Under the pieces are notes generated by a model that saw nothing but the letters and a program-made list of their open reading frames with translations, was not told where the DNA came from and made no database searches. DNA of 6,542 nt from Gammaproteobacteria bacterium (GTDB taxonomy: Bacteria; Pseudomonadota; Gammaproteobacteria; Eutrophobiales; Eutrophobiaceae): NCBI GenBank assembly GCA_004356415.1, contig SMWN01000066.1, positions 1 through 6,542 on the forward strand, given 5' to 3'. Below, one piece after another: positions 1-5,930 of the stretch; position 1 is the stretch's first letter, and each line of letters opens with the position of its first letter. Made by a program: the position numbers and the translations under genes.

Positions 1-142
1 GTTTGCGGGGGCAGTGATCCCGATGGGACTGAATCGGTATGGCATTGATCCGGCGATTGCCGGGGGTGTATTGTTGACGACGGTAACGGATGTAGTTGGG
101 TTTATGACTTTTCTTGGATTGGCTGCGTTGTTTTTGGTTTGA
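1..142 (+). CDS. mgtE: Magnesium transporter MgtE, C-terminal end (partial)
   Basis: This is the 3' end of a gene entering from the left; reading starts at base 2 and ends at TGA 140-142, giving 46 residues. The tail is very hydrophobic. It has the pattern of the last transmembrane helix of MgtE: a D-P-A-I-A-G-G segment, then T-T-V-T-D, then a helix ending in A-A-L-F-L-V. MgtE is an inner-membrane Mg2+ channel/transporter with cytoplasmic Mg-sensing N and CBS domains, which lie outside the window. The Asp of T-T-V-T-D, 16 residues from the end, fits the pore Asp that coordinates Mg2+ in the Thermus enzyme (D432 of 450). That match is from memory of the family, not an alignment. The gene converges on the leftward DUF2782 gene. 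Confidence is limited only by the short visible length. Confidence 0.82.
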   Translation, partial: FAGAVIPMGLNRYGIDPAIAGGVLLTTVTDVVGFMTFLGLAALFLV

Positions 143-161
143 CGTGCATGGATGCACTAAT

Positions 162-191
162 GTCGCGGTGATATGGATATCAAAGAGCGAC
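162..191. other. Possible hairpin just after mgtE
   Basis: Nested inverted repeats lie 20 bases after the mgtE stop. The outer arms are GTCGC (162-166) and GCGAC (187-191); the inner arms are GATAT (170-174) and ATATC (177-181) around a GG centre. An internal loop of 3 and 5 bases separates the two stems. No T-tract follows on either strand, so a standard intrinsic terminator is not supported. It could be an RNA 3'-end structure for mgtE, or chance. Confidence 0.3.
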
Positions 192-258
192 CTTTCGACA
201 TGCCTCCAAACTTGAATTTAATCTTTTATATTTCTCTTTAAAATTTGGTTTCACCTCT

Positions 259-315
259 ATGGCGAGTTACTTCTTGTTGCTCACCCCACAAGAAGTAACT
301 CGCTGTTTAGAGCGA
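259..315. repeat. Long intergenic inverted repeat with overlapping second hairpin
   Basis: Perfect 16-bp arms lie at 262-277 and 288-303, with a 10-base spacer (TGCTCACCCC). The left arm reads GCGAGTTACTTCTTGT. Three more outer pairs are possible (259-261 with 304-306), two of them G-T. A second small hairpin, TCGCT (300-304), loop GTTTAG, AGCGA (311-315), overlaps the end of the right arm, so the two folds exclude each other. The element sits between the converging mgtE and DUF2782 genes, where a bidirectional terminator would be expected. However, neither side has a T-run. From memory, the AAGTAACTCGC...GCGAAA pattern resembles a palindrome scattered between genes in many proteobacterial genomes. 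That is recollection and needs a genome search. Confidence 0.7.
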
Positions 316-382
316 AAATAAAACTGGAAATAAATATAGAACTATAAAGATTCTGAGTAGAGTTATTTAGAAATTCTAAAAA

Positions 383-745
383 TTACCAACTAAATAGCAC
401 CCACTGTGGGACGATGATGTCGTCGTAGATATCATTAATCCGGCCTTCCATTTGTCCATCACCATCTCTGTCTATCAGGTAATAAGGTGGGCCGAATGCG
501 GGAACGATTTTCACCATATACAGATTGCCATTGACGCGATACTCGGTGATGATCGCATCATCACGGCGAATGATGGTAATCTCGGGTTCAAGTGCTTCGC
601 CACTTTCGACAGGATCAGGCAAAACAGGCGGTTCCGGGACGGGGGCATATTCTGGTGTTGGTTCTTCGTGGCTATCAGCAAATACAGGAAAAGGCGCTAA
701 CAGCACAATTCCAAGTGTTAATTTTAATAATTGTAATTTATTCAT
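383..745 (-). CDS. DUF2782 family exported protein of unknown function
   Basis: This 120-residue protein starts with a classical signal peptide: M-N-K-L, a hydrophobic core over residues 8-20, and a probable signal peptidase I site after A23 (V-F-A|D-S). A proline- and glutamate-rich linker follows (about 24-54). A compact C-terminal domain (about 54-120) carries E-Y-R-V-N-G-N-L-Y-M, G-P-P-Y-Y-L, an acidic D-R-D-G-D-G loop (92-97) and the ending V-P-Q-W-V-L-F. I recognise this set of motifs as DUF2782, found beside polA in Pseudomonas and relatives. The mature protein should be periplasmic; no enzymatic role is known to me. The D-x-D-x-D-G loop resembles calcium-binding loops but lacks the canonical EF-hand position 12, so binding is speculation. 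The start is supported by an AAGGAAG ribosome site (752-758) six bases upstream. It is transcribed away from polA and overlaps the small ORF upstream by 8 bases. Confidence 0.88.
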   Translation of the reverse strand: MNKLQLLKLTLGIVLLAPFPVFADSHEEPTPEYAPVPEPPVLPDPVESGEALEPEITIIRRDDAIITEYRVNGNLYMVKIVPAFGPPYYLIDRDGDGQMEGRINDIYDDIIVPQWVLFSW

Positions 746-860
746 CTGCCTCTTCCTTTTCCGACAGGCCCGTCATGAGCCTCATCAAGTAGCTCAAGTG
801 TATCAAAATCAATCCGTAAAACCATACGAATTGCGGGAAAACCCGGCGAAATGTCTCCAT
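738..860 (-). CDS. Small membrane protein ORF (40 aa), hypothetical
   Basis: I found this ORF by translating the minus strand between DUF2782 and polA. It runs from ATG 858-860 to TAA 738-740. The product begins M-E-T-F-R-R-V-F-P-Q. It has one hydrophobic stretch, about residues 10-32 (F-V-W-F-Y-G-L-I-L-I-H-L-S-Y-L-M...), and ends in an acidic tail, E-K-E-E-A-D-E. Basic residues before and acidic residues after the helix suggest a single-pass inner-membrane protein. By hand count, 26 of 40 third positions are G or C. The stop overlaps the DUF2782 start (ATGAATAA, 8 bases), which suggests translational coupling. An AGGTG lies only 2 bases before the ATG, closer than usual. An in-frame ATG at 894-896 would add 12 residues but lies upstream of the predicted transcript start. 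I recognise no family; a chance ORF cannot be excluded. Confidence 0.5.
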   Translation of the reverse strand: METFRRVFPQFVWFYGLILIHLSYLMRLMTGLSEKEEADE

Positions 861-873
861 AACACCTGAATGG

Positions 874-903
874 TTGGGCAGATCTATTTTGATCATTCAT
901 AAT
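874..903 (+). promoter_or_regulatory. Weak candidate promoter for polA
   Basis: TTGGGC (874-879, 3 of 6 bases of the -35 consensus) is followed after 18 bases by CATAAT (898-903, 5 of 6 of the -10 consensus). The start would fall near 910, giving polA a leader of about 54 bases. The -10 element shares bases 899-903 with the -10 of the opposing promoter. The -35 is poor, so this is tentative. Confidence 0.3.
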
Positions 904-928
904 ACGGGCACAATAAAACCATGTTCAA
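899..928 (-). promoter_or_regulatory. Predicted sigma70-type promoter for small ORF and DUF2782 gene
   Basis: Read on the minus strand: a -35 candidate TTGAAC (928-923, 4 of 6 consensus bases), an 18-base spacer, and a -10 candidate TATTAT (904-899, 5 of 6). Transcription would start near base 892, about 32 bases before the small ORF's ATG at 860. This placement argues against the alternative upstream ATG at 894-896. Confidence 0.45.
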
Positions 929-963
929 TATGCATGGTCGCTTCAGGAATTTAAACAGCAAAG

Positions 964-3759
964 ATGGATAATAAAACATTCGTTCTGGTCGATGGTTCAT
1001 ACTATATGTTCCGCGCTTATCATGGTATGCCAGAGTTGGCTAACGCTAAGGGCGAGCCTACCGGGGCGATTTTTGGCGTCATAAATATGCTGCGTAAGCT
1101 ATTCAATGAATATCAACCAGATTATCTCGCAGTCGTCTTTGATGCCAAAGGCAAAACTTTTCGCAACGATCTCTACAAAGAATATAAAGCACATCGCCCT
1201 CCTATGCCAGACGATCTTGTCTGCCAGATCGCACCTATCCATGACATCATTCGCGCACTTGGTCTTCCCCTGTTGATTATTGATGATGTAGAAGCCGACG
1301 ATGTCATCGGGACGCTTGCAACCCAGGCCAGTGAACAAGGTTTAAAAACCTATATCTCCTCGGGAGACAAAGACTTTGCGCAACTGGTTGACGATCATGT
1401 TCGTCTGGTCAATACCATGAACAATACTGTTCTGGACAAAGATGGTGTCCGCGAAAAATATGGCGTACCACCTTGCGCCATTATCGATTATCTCGCATTA
1501 ATGGGTGACAGCGTAGATAACATACCGGGTATCCCCATGGTCGGTCCCAAAACGGCGGTCAAGTGGTTAGCACAATACGAATCACTGGAAGAAATTGTTC
1601 ATCATGCTGATGAGATCAAGGGCAAGGTTGGAGAAAGTCTGCGTGCAAACTTGGATCAACTCTATCTCTCGAAAAAACTGGTTACGCTGAAACTTGATGT
1701 TGATCTGAAATTTAAGCCGCATGAGCTTATACAGACGGATCCCGACAAAGAGGCTCTCAGAGACGCCTACTCCAACTGGCAGTTCAGAAGCTGGCTCTCT
1801 GAGCTGGACCAATCAGAAAAAGATAATAATGACAAACAAGCTCAAACTCGGATAAGGAAAGAATCCTCCCCAACCAGTTCGAAGGGAGAAAATCCCATCG
1901 CTGAACCTGTGCCCATCCACAAACCGATGCTTAAAATCACAAGCACAGATAAGCAAGAGTACGAAACCATATTCACAGTAGAAGCCCTGGATCACTGGAT
2001 AGATAAACTGGAACAGTCAGATCTTTTTTCTTTTGACACGGAAACAACCAGTCTCGACTATATGGAGGCTCAACTGGTTGGCCTTTCCTTTTCAACTGAG
2101 CCAGGCGAGGCCGCCTACGTTCCCGTTGCACATGATTATGAGGGCGCACCTGAACAATTATCGCGCGAACTGGTATTGGAAAAACTACGGCCGCTGCTTG
2201 AAGATGTGAATAAGGCCAAGCTTGGTCAGAATTTAAAATACGATAAAAATATTCTGGCAAATTATGGGATTGAACTGAAAGGTATACAGCATGATTCCAT
2301 GTTGCAGTCATATATATTGGACAGTACTGCCAGTCGCCATGACATGGATTCACTTGCGTTGAAATATTTACAGCGTACGACCACACACTACGAGGATGTC
2401 GCAGGCAAAGGTAGTCAACAAATCCCCTTTAATCAGGTAGCCATTGAACAGGCGGCTCCCTATGCTGCAGAAGATGCCGACATCACCTTGCAACTTCATC
2501 AGAATTTTTGGCCGGAACTACAACGAAACGAAAAATTACAGCATGTTTATGAAACCATAGAAATTCCTCTTATCTCTGTTCTGTCCCATATGGAACGTAA
2601 TGGTGTTGTTGTAGATGCAGAAATGCTCATCCAGCAAAGCCATGAACTCGCGTCTCGTATGTCCGAGATTGAACAGGAAGCTCATGATCTGGCAAAACAG
2701 ACTTTCAATATTAGCTCACCGAAACAGATTCAAAAGCTTCTTTATGAGGATATGCAGCTACCTGTCCTGGCAAAGACCCCAAAAGGGCAACCCTCGACAG
2801 CCGAGTCTGTACTCCAGGAACTGGCACAGGATTATGATTTGCCGCGTTTAATCCTAGACTACCGCAGCCTGAACAAATTAAAAACTACGTATACTGATAA
2901 ACTGCCTGGACAAATCAGTTCCGTGACCGGACGGGTGCACACTTCCTATCATCAGGCCGTTGCAGCGACAGGCCGACTCTCTTCTTCCGATCCAAATCTG
3001 CAAAATATCCCCATCAGGACAGAAGAAGGCAGGCGCATCAGGCAAGCATTCATCTCGCCTTCAAACTGTGTATTGCTAGCTGCAGATTATTCCCAGATAG
3101 AACTACGCATCATGGCACACCTCTCCAAAGACAAAGGCTTGCTGGAGGCCTTCAGTCATAATGAGGATATTCACAGGAAAACAGCCGCAGAAGTATTTGC
3201 GACCAAGCTAAATGAAGTCAGTAAAGAACAACGCCGTGCCGCGAAAGCAATCAATTTTGGTCTGATTTACGGCATGTCTCCTTTTGGTCTCGCCAAACAA
3301 CTTGGCATTAGAAGGAATGAAGCCAAAGAGTATGTCGATCGTTATTTTGAGCATTATCCCGATGTTAAAAATTACATGGAAAAAACCCGTGAACAGGCCA
3401 GAGAACAAGGTTATGTTGAGACGGTTTTTGGACGGCGCCTATACCTGCCCGAAATTAATGCTCGCAATGCAGCGCATCGACAGTATGCAGAACGGACGGC
3501 GATCAATGCGCCAATGCAAGGGACTGCCGCAGATATCATCAAGCGTGCGATGATAGACATTGAGGTCTGGCTGAATAAAGAGCATCCTGATGTCAAACTG
3601 ATTATGCAGGTACACGATGAACTGGTATTTGAAGTGCCGGAAGGGAAGGTAGAGACGCTTGAGCCCGAGATCAGAAACATAATGACTCGTGCTGCAGAAT
3701 TATCTGTGCCCTTGCTGGTGGACATTGGCACCGGCAAGAATTGGGACGCGGCACATTAA
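964..3759 (+). CDS. polA: DNA polymerase I
   Basis: This 931-residue enzyme (E. coli PolA has 928) acts in DNA repair and in removing RNA primers from Okazaki fragments. The 5'-3' exonuclease (about 1-285) has V-D-G-S (9-12), D60, an acidic D-D-V-E-A-D-D cluster (107-113), S-G-D-K-D-F (133-138) and a helix-hairpin-helix G-I-P-M-V-G-P-K-T-A. A polar, low-complexity linker (about 283-325) follows. The proofreading domain keeps D358 and E360 (F-D-T-E-T), D427 (K-Y-D) and Y500/D504 (Y-A-A-E-D). The polymerase domain keeps motif A with D708 and E713 (A-D-Y-S-Q-I-E-L-R), motif B with K761, F765 and Y769, and motif C H884-D885-E886. Catalytic residues sit three positions after their E. coli counterparts, so all three activities look intact. 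The start gives the usual K-T-F-V-L-V-D-G N terminus, but the ribosome site is weak. No clear terminator follows the gene. Confidence 0.98.
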   Translation: MDNKTFVLVDGSYYMFRAYHGMPELANAKGEPTGAIFGVINMLRKLFNEYQPDYLAVVFDAKGKTFRNDLYKEYKAHRPPMPDDLVCQIAPIHDIIRALGLPLLIIDDVEADDVIGTLATQASEQGLKTYISSGDKDFAQLVDDHVRLVNTMNNTVLDKDGVREKYGVPPCAIIDYLALMGDSVDNIPGIPMVGPKTAVKWLAQYESLEEIVHHADEIKGKVGESLRANLDQLYLSKKLVTLKLDVDLKFKPHELIQTDPDKEALRDAYSNWQFRSWLSELDQSEKDNNDKQAQTRIRKESSPTSSKGENPIAEPVPIHKPMLKITSTDKQEYETIFTVEALDHWIDKLEQSDLFSFDTETTSLDYMEAQLVGLSFSTEPGEAAYVPVAHDYEGAPEQLSRELVLEKLRPLLEDVNKAKLGQNLKYDKNILANYGIELKGIQHDSMLQSYILDSTASRHDMDSLALKYLQRTTTHYEDVAGKGSQQIPFNQVAIEQAAPYAAEDADITLQLHQNFWPELQRNEKLQHVYETIEIPLISVLSHMERNGVVVDAEMLIQQSHELASRMSEIEQEAHDLAKQTFNISSPKQIQKLLYEDMQLPVLAKTPKGQPSTAESVLQELAQDYDLPRLILDYRSLNKLKTTYTDKLPGQISSVTGRVHTSYHQAVAATGRLSSSDPNLQNIPIRTEEGRRIRQAFISPSNCVLLAADYSQIELRIMAHLSKDKGLLEAFSHNEDIHRKTAAEVFATKLNEVSKEQRRAAKAINFGLIYGMSPFGLAKQLGIRRNEAKEYVDRYFEHYPDVKNYMEKTREQAREQGYVETVFGRRLYLPEINARNAAHRQYAERTAINAPMQGTAADIIKRAMIDIEVWLNKEHPDVKLIMQVHDELVFEVPEGKVETLEPEIRNIMTRAAELSVPLLVDIGTGKNWDAAH

Positions 3760-3830
3760 AAACAGGGAGACTCTGCGTCAGACTATTTTCTAATACACAT
3801 GTCTAATACCCCTCATGTATTGAGAAAAAA

Positions 3831-3858
3831 TTGTACTGAGATAAGGCCGCGATATTAT
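3831..3858 (+). promoter_or_regulatory. hisA: Candidate distal promoter for hisA block
   Basis: TTGTAC (3831-3836, 3 of 6) and TATTAT (3853-3858, 5 of 6) are spaced by 16 bases. The -10 lies in the loop of the dyad at 3836-3878, so a protein bound to the dyad would cover this promoter. It is an alternative to the proximal candidate at 3909-3937. Confidence 0.25.
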
Positions 3859-3878
3859 TTCCCGAGGCATTATTTCAG
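3836..3878. other. Imperfect dyad in the hisA leader
   Basis: CTGAGATAA (3836-3844) pairs with TTATTTCAG (3870-3878) in RNA form, with one G-U pair. After a single G-A mismatch, GCC (3846-3848) pairs with GGC (3866-3868). The spacer is 17 bases. It lies about 80 bases before hisA. On the + strand no T-run follows, so it is not a normal terminator for polA. On the minus strand TTTTTT follows 5 bases after the stem, but no leftward gene reads through here. It may be an operator, an RNA leader structure, or chance. Confidence 0.45.
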
Positions 3879-3908
3879 ACAAACAAAAAATGAACCATCA
3901 ATAATCCC

Positions 3909-3937
3909 CAGACAAAGTGCTTATCCCCGTATAGAAT
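3909..3937 (+). promoter_or_regulatory. hisA: Candidate proximal promoter for hisA block
   Basis: CAGACA (3909-3914, 4 of 6) and TAGAAT (3932-3937, 5 of 6) have the ideal 17-base spacing. The start would fall near 3944, right at the ribosome site, leaving an unusually short leader. No run of histidine codons is present between polA and hisA, so a classical his leader-peptide attenuator is not supported. Confidence 0.35.
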
Positions 3938-3943
3938 TAGTCT

Positions 3944-3949
3944 AAAGGA
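3944..3949 (+). promoter_or_regulatory. hisA: Ribosome binding site of hisA
   Basis: AAAGGA lies 7 bases before ATG 3957. It is a clear Shine-Dalgarno match and fixes the hisA start. Confidence 0.7.
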
Positions 3950-3956
3950 CATAACA

Positions 3957-4712
3957 ATGCTCTTAATTCCAGCGATTGATATTAAAAATGGCAAATGTGT
4001 GCGTCTGCGCCAAGGCCGAATGGACGAGGAAACTATCTATTCAGATAGTCCGCTGGATATGGCTAAACGTTGGGTGGATGCTGGCGCAAGGCGCTTACAC
4101 CTGGTTGATCTGGATGGCGCGCTGGCTGGCGAGCCCGTTAATGCAGCGGTGGTACATGATATTGCGGAAGCCTTCCCGGATATTCCCATTCAGATCGGTG
4201 GTGGAATTCGTGACGAAGATACGATTCAGACTTATCTGAATGCAGGTGTCAGTTATGTCATCATCGGTACCAAGGCCGTGACCACACCGCATTTTGTTTC
4301 GCATGTTTGCCTGGAATTTCCCGGCCACATTATCGTCGGTCTTGATGCAAAAGATGGCAAGCTTGCAACGGATGGCTGGTCAAAACTTTCACACCATGAT
4401 GCGACTGATATGGCCAAACGTTTTGAAAATGATGGCGTCATTTCTATTGTCTTTACCGATATTGGTCGTGACGGAATGATGAATAGTGTCAATACAGAAG
4501 CAACGGTCGAATTATGCAGACATATTACAATTCCTGTGATCGCCTCTGGTGGGATCACAAATCTGGATGATATCCGTTCACTTTCTGAAGCAGCAGAAGA
4601 GGGCATCGAAGGCGCCATCACCGGGCGGGCGATCTACGAAGGCACGCTTGATTTTACAGAGGCGCAAAAACTGGCCGACGAAATTTGTACCTACACCGGA
4701 AAACAAAAATGA
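3957..4712 (+). CDS. hisA: ProFAR isomerase HisA (phosphoribosylformimino-AICAR-P isomerase)
   Basis: HisA is a cytoplasmic TIM-barrel enzyme. It performs the Amadori rearrangement of ProFAR to PRFAR, step four of histidine synthesis. The 251-residue length is typical. It begins M-L-L-I-P-A-I-D, with catalytic base D8; the second catalytic Asp is D130 in V-G-L-D-A-K-D-G. The two half-barrels each carry a phosphate-binding set: G-G-G-I-R (81-85) with I-G-T (103-105), and A-S-G-G-I (196-200) with T-G-R-A-I-Y-E-G (222-229). T-D-I-G-R-D-G (167-173) matches the family signature that separates HisA from HisF. It is the first gene of the his block. The usual upstream neighbours hisB and hisH are missing, with polA in their place 197 bases away. 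hisF follows after 38 bases. Confidence 0.97.
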   Translation: MLLIPAIDIKNGKCVRLRQGRMDEETIYSDSPLDMAKRWVDAGARRLHLVDLDGALAGEPVNAAVVHDIAEAFPDIPIQIGGGIRDEDTIQTYLNAGVSYVIIGTKAVTTPHFVSHVCLEFPGHIIVGLDAKDGKLATDGWSKLSHHDATDMAKRFENDGVISIVFTDIGRDGMMNSVNTEATVELCRHITIPVIASGGITNLDDIRSLSEAAEEGIEGAITGRAIYEGTLDFTEAQKLADEICTYTGKQK

Positions 4713-4736
4713 TTCTGGCAAAATAACCCTATAAAA

Positions 4737-4754
4737 ATGACCCAAATAAAATGA
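4737..4754 (+). other. Five-codon mini-ORF overlapping the hisF start
   Basis: ATG-ACC-CAA-ATA-AAA-TGA in the hisA-hisF gap ends in TGA at 4752-4754, overlapping the hisF ATG at 4751 (ATGA). The sequence around the two ATGs is similar (ATAAAAATGAC and AATAAAATGAC), so it may be a small duplication. Neither ATG has a clear Shine-Dalgarno. Coupled initiation of hisF is possible but unproven. Confidence 0.25.
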
Positions 4755-5524
4755 CATTAGCCAAACGCATTATTCCCTGCCTCGACGTTGATGCCGGTCG
4801 TGTTGTGAAGGGCGTTAAGTTTGTTGAAATAAGAGACGCAGGCGATCCCGTTGAGGTTGCTAGACGATATGACGAGCAAGGTGCTGACGAAATAACATTT
4901 CTGGATATTACGGCGAGCAGTGATAATCGAGACACCATGGTTCATGTAGTTGAACAAGTTGCGAGCCAGGTGTTCATCCCGCTAACCGTCGGTGGCGGTA
5001 TCCGCACATTGGACGACATACGTCGCATGTTGATCGCCGGGGCTGACAAGATCAGCATTAATACTGCTGCAATCAAAAACCCCGGTTTTGTTAGAGAGGC
5101 CTCAGATCGTTTTGGCGCACAATGTATTGTTGTTGCCATAGATGCTAAATGCACTTCATCAGAACACGAGCCCAAGCGCTGGGAAATCTTTACACATGGC
5201 GGCAGAAACGCCACCGGTATCGATGTGATTGAGTGGGCCGTCCAGATGGAACAACAGGGTGCTGGCGAAATATTACTTACCAGCATGGATAGAGACGGTA
5301 CACGCGATGGCTTTGATCTGGCATTAACCAGAGCAATCAGTGAAGCAGTAAATATTCCTATCATCGCATCTGGTGGTGTAGGGTGTCTAGAACATCTTGT
5401 CGATGGTGTGATTGAAGGGAAAGCAGATGCCGTTTTGGCAGCCAGCATCTTTCACTTTGGAGAATATACGGTGCAAGAAGCAAAGACCATCATGAGCCAA
5501 CACGGTATTGAGGTGCGCACTTAA
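4751..5524 (+). CDS. hisF: Imidazole glycerol phosphate synthase, cyclase subunit HisF
   Basis: HisF pairs with the glutaminase HisH. It uses the ammonia HisH releases to turn PRFAR into imidazole glycerol phosphate and AICAR, linking histidine and purine synthesis. The 257 residues start M-T-L-A-K-R-I-I-P-C-L-D-V, with catalytic D12; the second catalytic Asp is D131 (V-V-A-I-D-A-K). K20 is in V-V-K-G-V. Phosphate-binding segments are V-G-G-G-I-R (80-85), S-I-N-T (102-105), A-S-G-G-V (206-210) and A-A-S-I-F-H (230-235). T-S-M-D-R-D-G-T (177-184) is the HisF-type counterpart of the HisA motif. No clear ribosome site precedes the ATG; the upstream 20 bases are A-rich. The stop codon abuts the hisI ATG. 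Its partner hisH is not in the window. Confidence 0.97.
   Translation: MTLAKRIIPCLDVDAGRVVKGVKFVEIRDAGDPVEVARRYDEQGADEITFLDITASSDNRDTMVHVVEQVASQVFIPLTVGGGIRTLDDIRRMLIAGADKISINTAAIKNPGFVREASDRFGAQCIVVAIDAKCTSSEHEPKRWEIFTHGGRNATGIDVIEWAVQMEQQGAGEILLTSMDRDGTRDGFDLALTRAISEAVNIPIIASGGVGCLEHLVDGVIEGKADAVLAASIFHFGEYTVQEAKTIMSQHGIEVRT
5510..5515 (+). promoter_or_regulatory. hisI: Ribosome binding site of hisI inside hisF
   Basis: GAGGTG within the last codons of hisF lies 9 bases before the hisI ATG at 5525. Together with the abutting TAA-ATG junction, it points to coupled translation of hisF and hisI. Confidence 0.5.
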
Positions 5525-5926
5525 ATGACTTCCCCCGAAAACCAAACTTGGTTAACCGATGTAAAGTGGAATACTGATGGCCTTGTTTCCGTTATTGCCC
5601 AGGATTTTAATACGGGTGATGTCTTAACCCAGGCATGGATGAACCGCGAAGCTCTCACATTAACAGAGGAAGAAGGCCGAGCAGTCTACTGGTCTCGCTC
5701 AAGAAAAAAAATCTGGCGCAAAGGTGAAGAATCTGGTCACCAGCAGATCATCAAGGAAATATTTCTAGATTGTGATAATGATGCTTTGCTTATCAAGGTA
5801 GAACAGGTGGAAGGTATCGCTTGCCATACAGGCAGGGCGCGGTGTTTTCATCAACGACTTGAAAAAGGCAAATGGGTAATTTGCGATCCAGTGATAAAAG
5901 ATCCTGCAGAAATTTATAAAAAGTAA
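5525..5926 (+). CDS. hisI: Phosphoribosyl-AMP cyclohydrolase HisI
   Basis: HisI opens the adenine ring of phosphoribosyl-AMP to give ProFAR, the third step of histidine synthesis; it is a cytoplasmic, zinc-dependent homodimer. The 133-residue protein carries the family signatures in order: A-W-M-N-R-E-A-L (37-44), V-Y-W-S-R-S-R (54-60), W-R-K-G-E-E-S-G-H (64-72), L-D-C-D-N-D-A-L-L (81-89) and A-C-H-T-G-R-A-R-C-F (99-108). C83, C100 and C107 match the three zinc cysteines of the archaeal enzyme, and D82, D84 and D86 match its Mg2+ site. The protein ends soon after the cyclohydrolase domain, so unlike E. coli HisI it is not fused to HisE. The gene starts directly at the hisF stop (TAA-ATG, no gap). 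An 86-base gap separates it from hisE. Confidence 0.96.
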   Translation: MTSPENQTWLTDVKWNTDGLVSVIAQDFNTGDVLTQAWMNREALTLTEEEGRAVYWSRSRKKIWRKGEESGHQQIIKEIFLDCDNDALLIKVEQVEGIACHTGRARCFHQRLEKGKWVICDPVIKDPAEIYKK

Positions 5927-5930
5927 CATC

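Noticed and set aside
157..201. Leftward 14-codon ORF with GGAGG just before its ATG (199-201)
   Set aside because: The Shine-Dalgarno is only one base from the ATG, the peptide is very short, and it falls in palindrome-rich non-coding DNA downstream of two converging genes.
366..380. Palindrome TTTAGAA-A-TTCTAAA next to the DUF2782 stop
   Set aside because: It is AT-only apart from one pair per arm, with a one-base centre, in an AT-rich stretch; chance is likely and no usable hairpin loop forms.
525..869. Rightward 114-codon ORF opposite the DUF2782 gene
   Set aside because: It lies antisense to a recognised family with a signal peptide and good ribosome site. Its product is serine/glycine-rich with no recognisable domain.
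894..896. Upstream ATG extending the small membrane ORF to 52 codons
   Set aside because: It has no ribosome site and lies upstream of the transcript start predicted from the -10 at 904-899; the ATG at 858-860 was preferred.
1973..2386. Leftward 137-codon ORF inside polA
   Set aside because: It is antisense to the conserved proofreading domain and has no recognisable motifs.
3760..3835. Intrinsic terminator for polA
   Set aside because: The best stem (ATAC/GTAT plus ATG/CAT around 3793-3820) is bulged and weak and is followed by A-rich rather than T-rich sequence.
3760..3956. Histidine leader peptide (attenuator) before hisA
   Set aside because: No ORF with consecutive His codons exists here. 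The only mini-ORF (ATG 3890, four codons) has one His.
4942..5448. Leftward 168-codon ORF inside hisF
   Set aside because: It is fully antisense to an intact hisF with all catalytic motifs. No domain or ribosome site was recognised; it is a codon-bias shadow.
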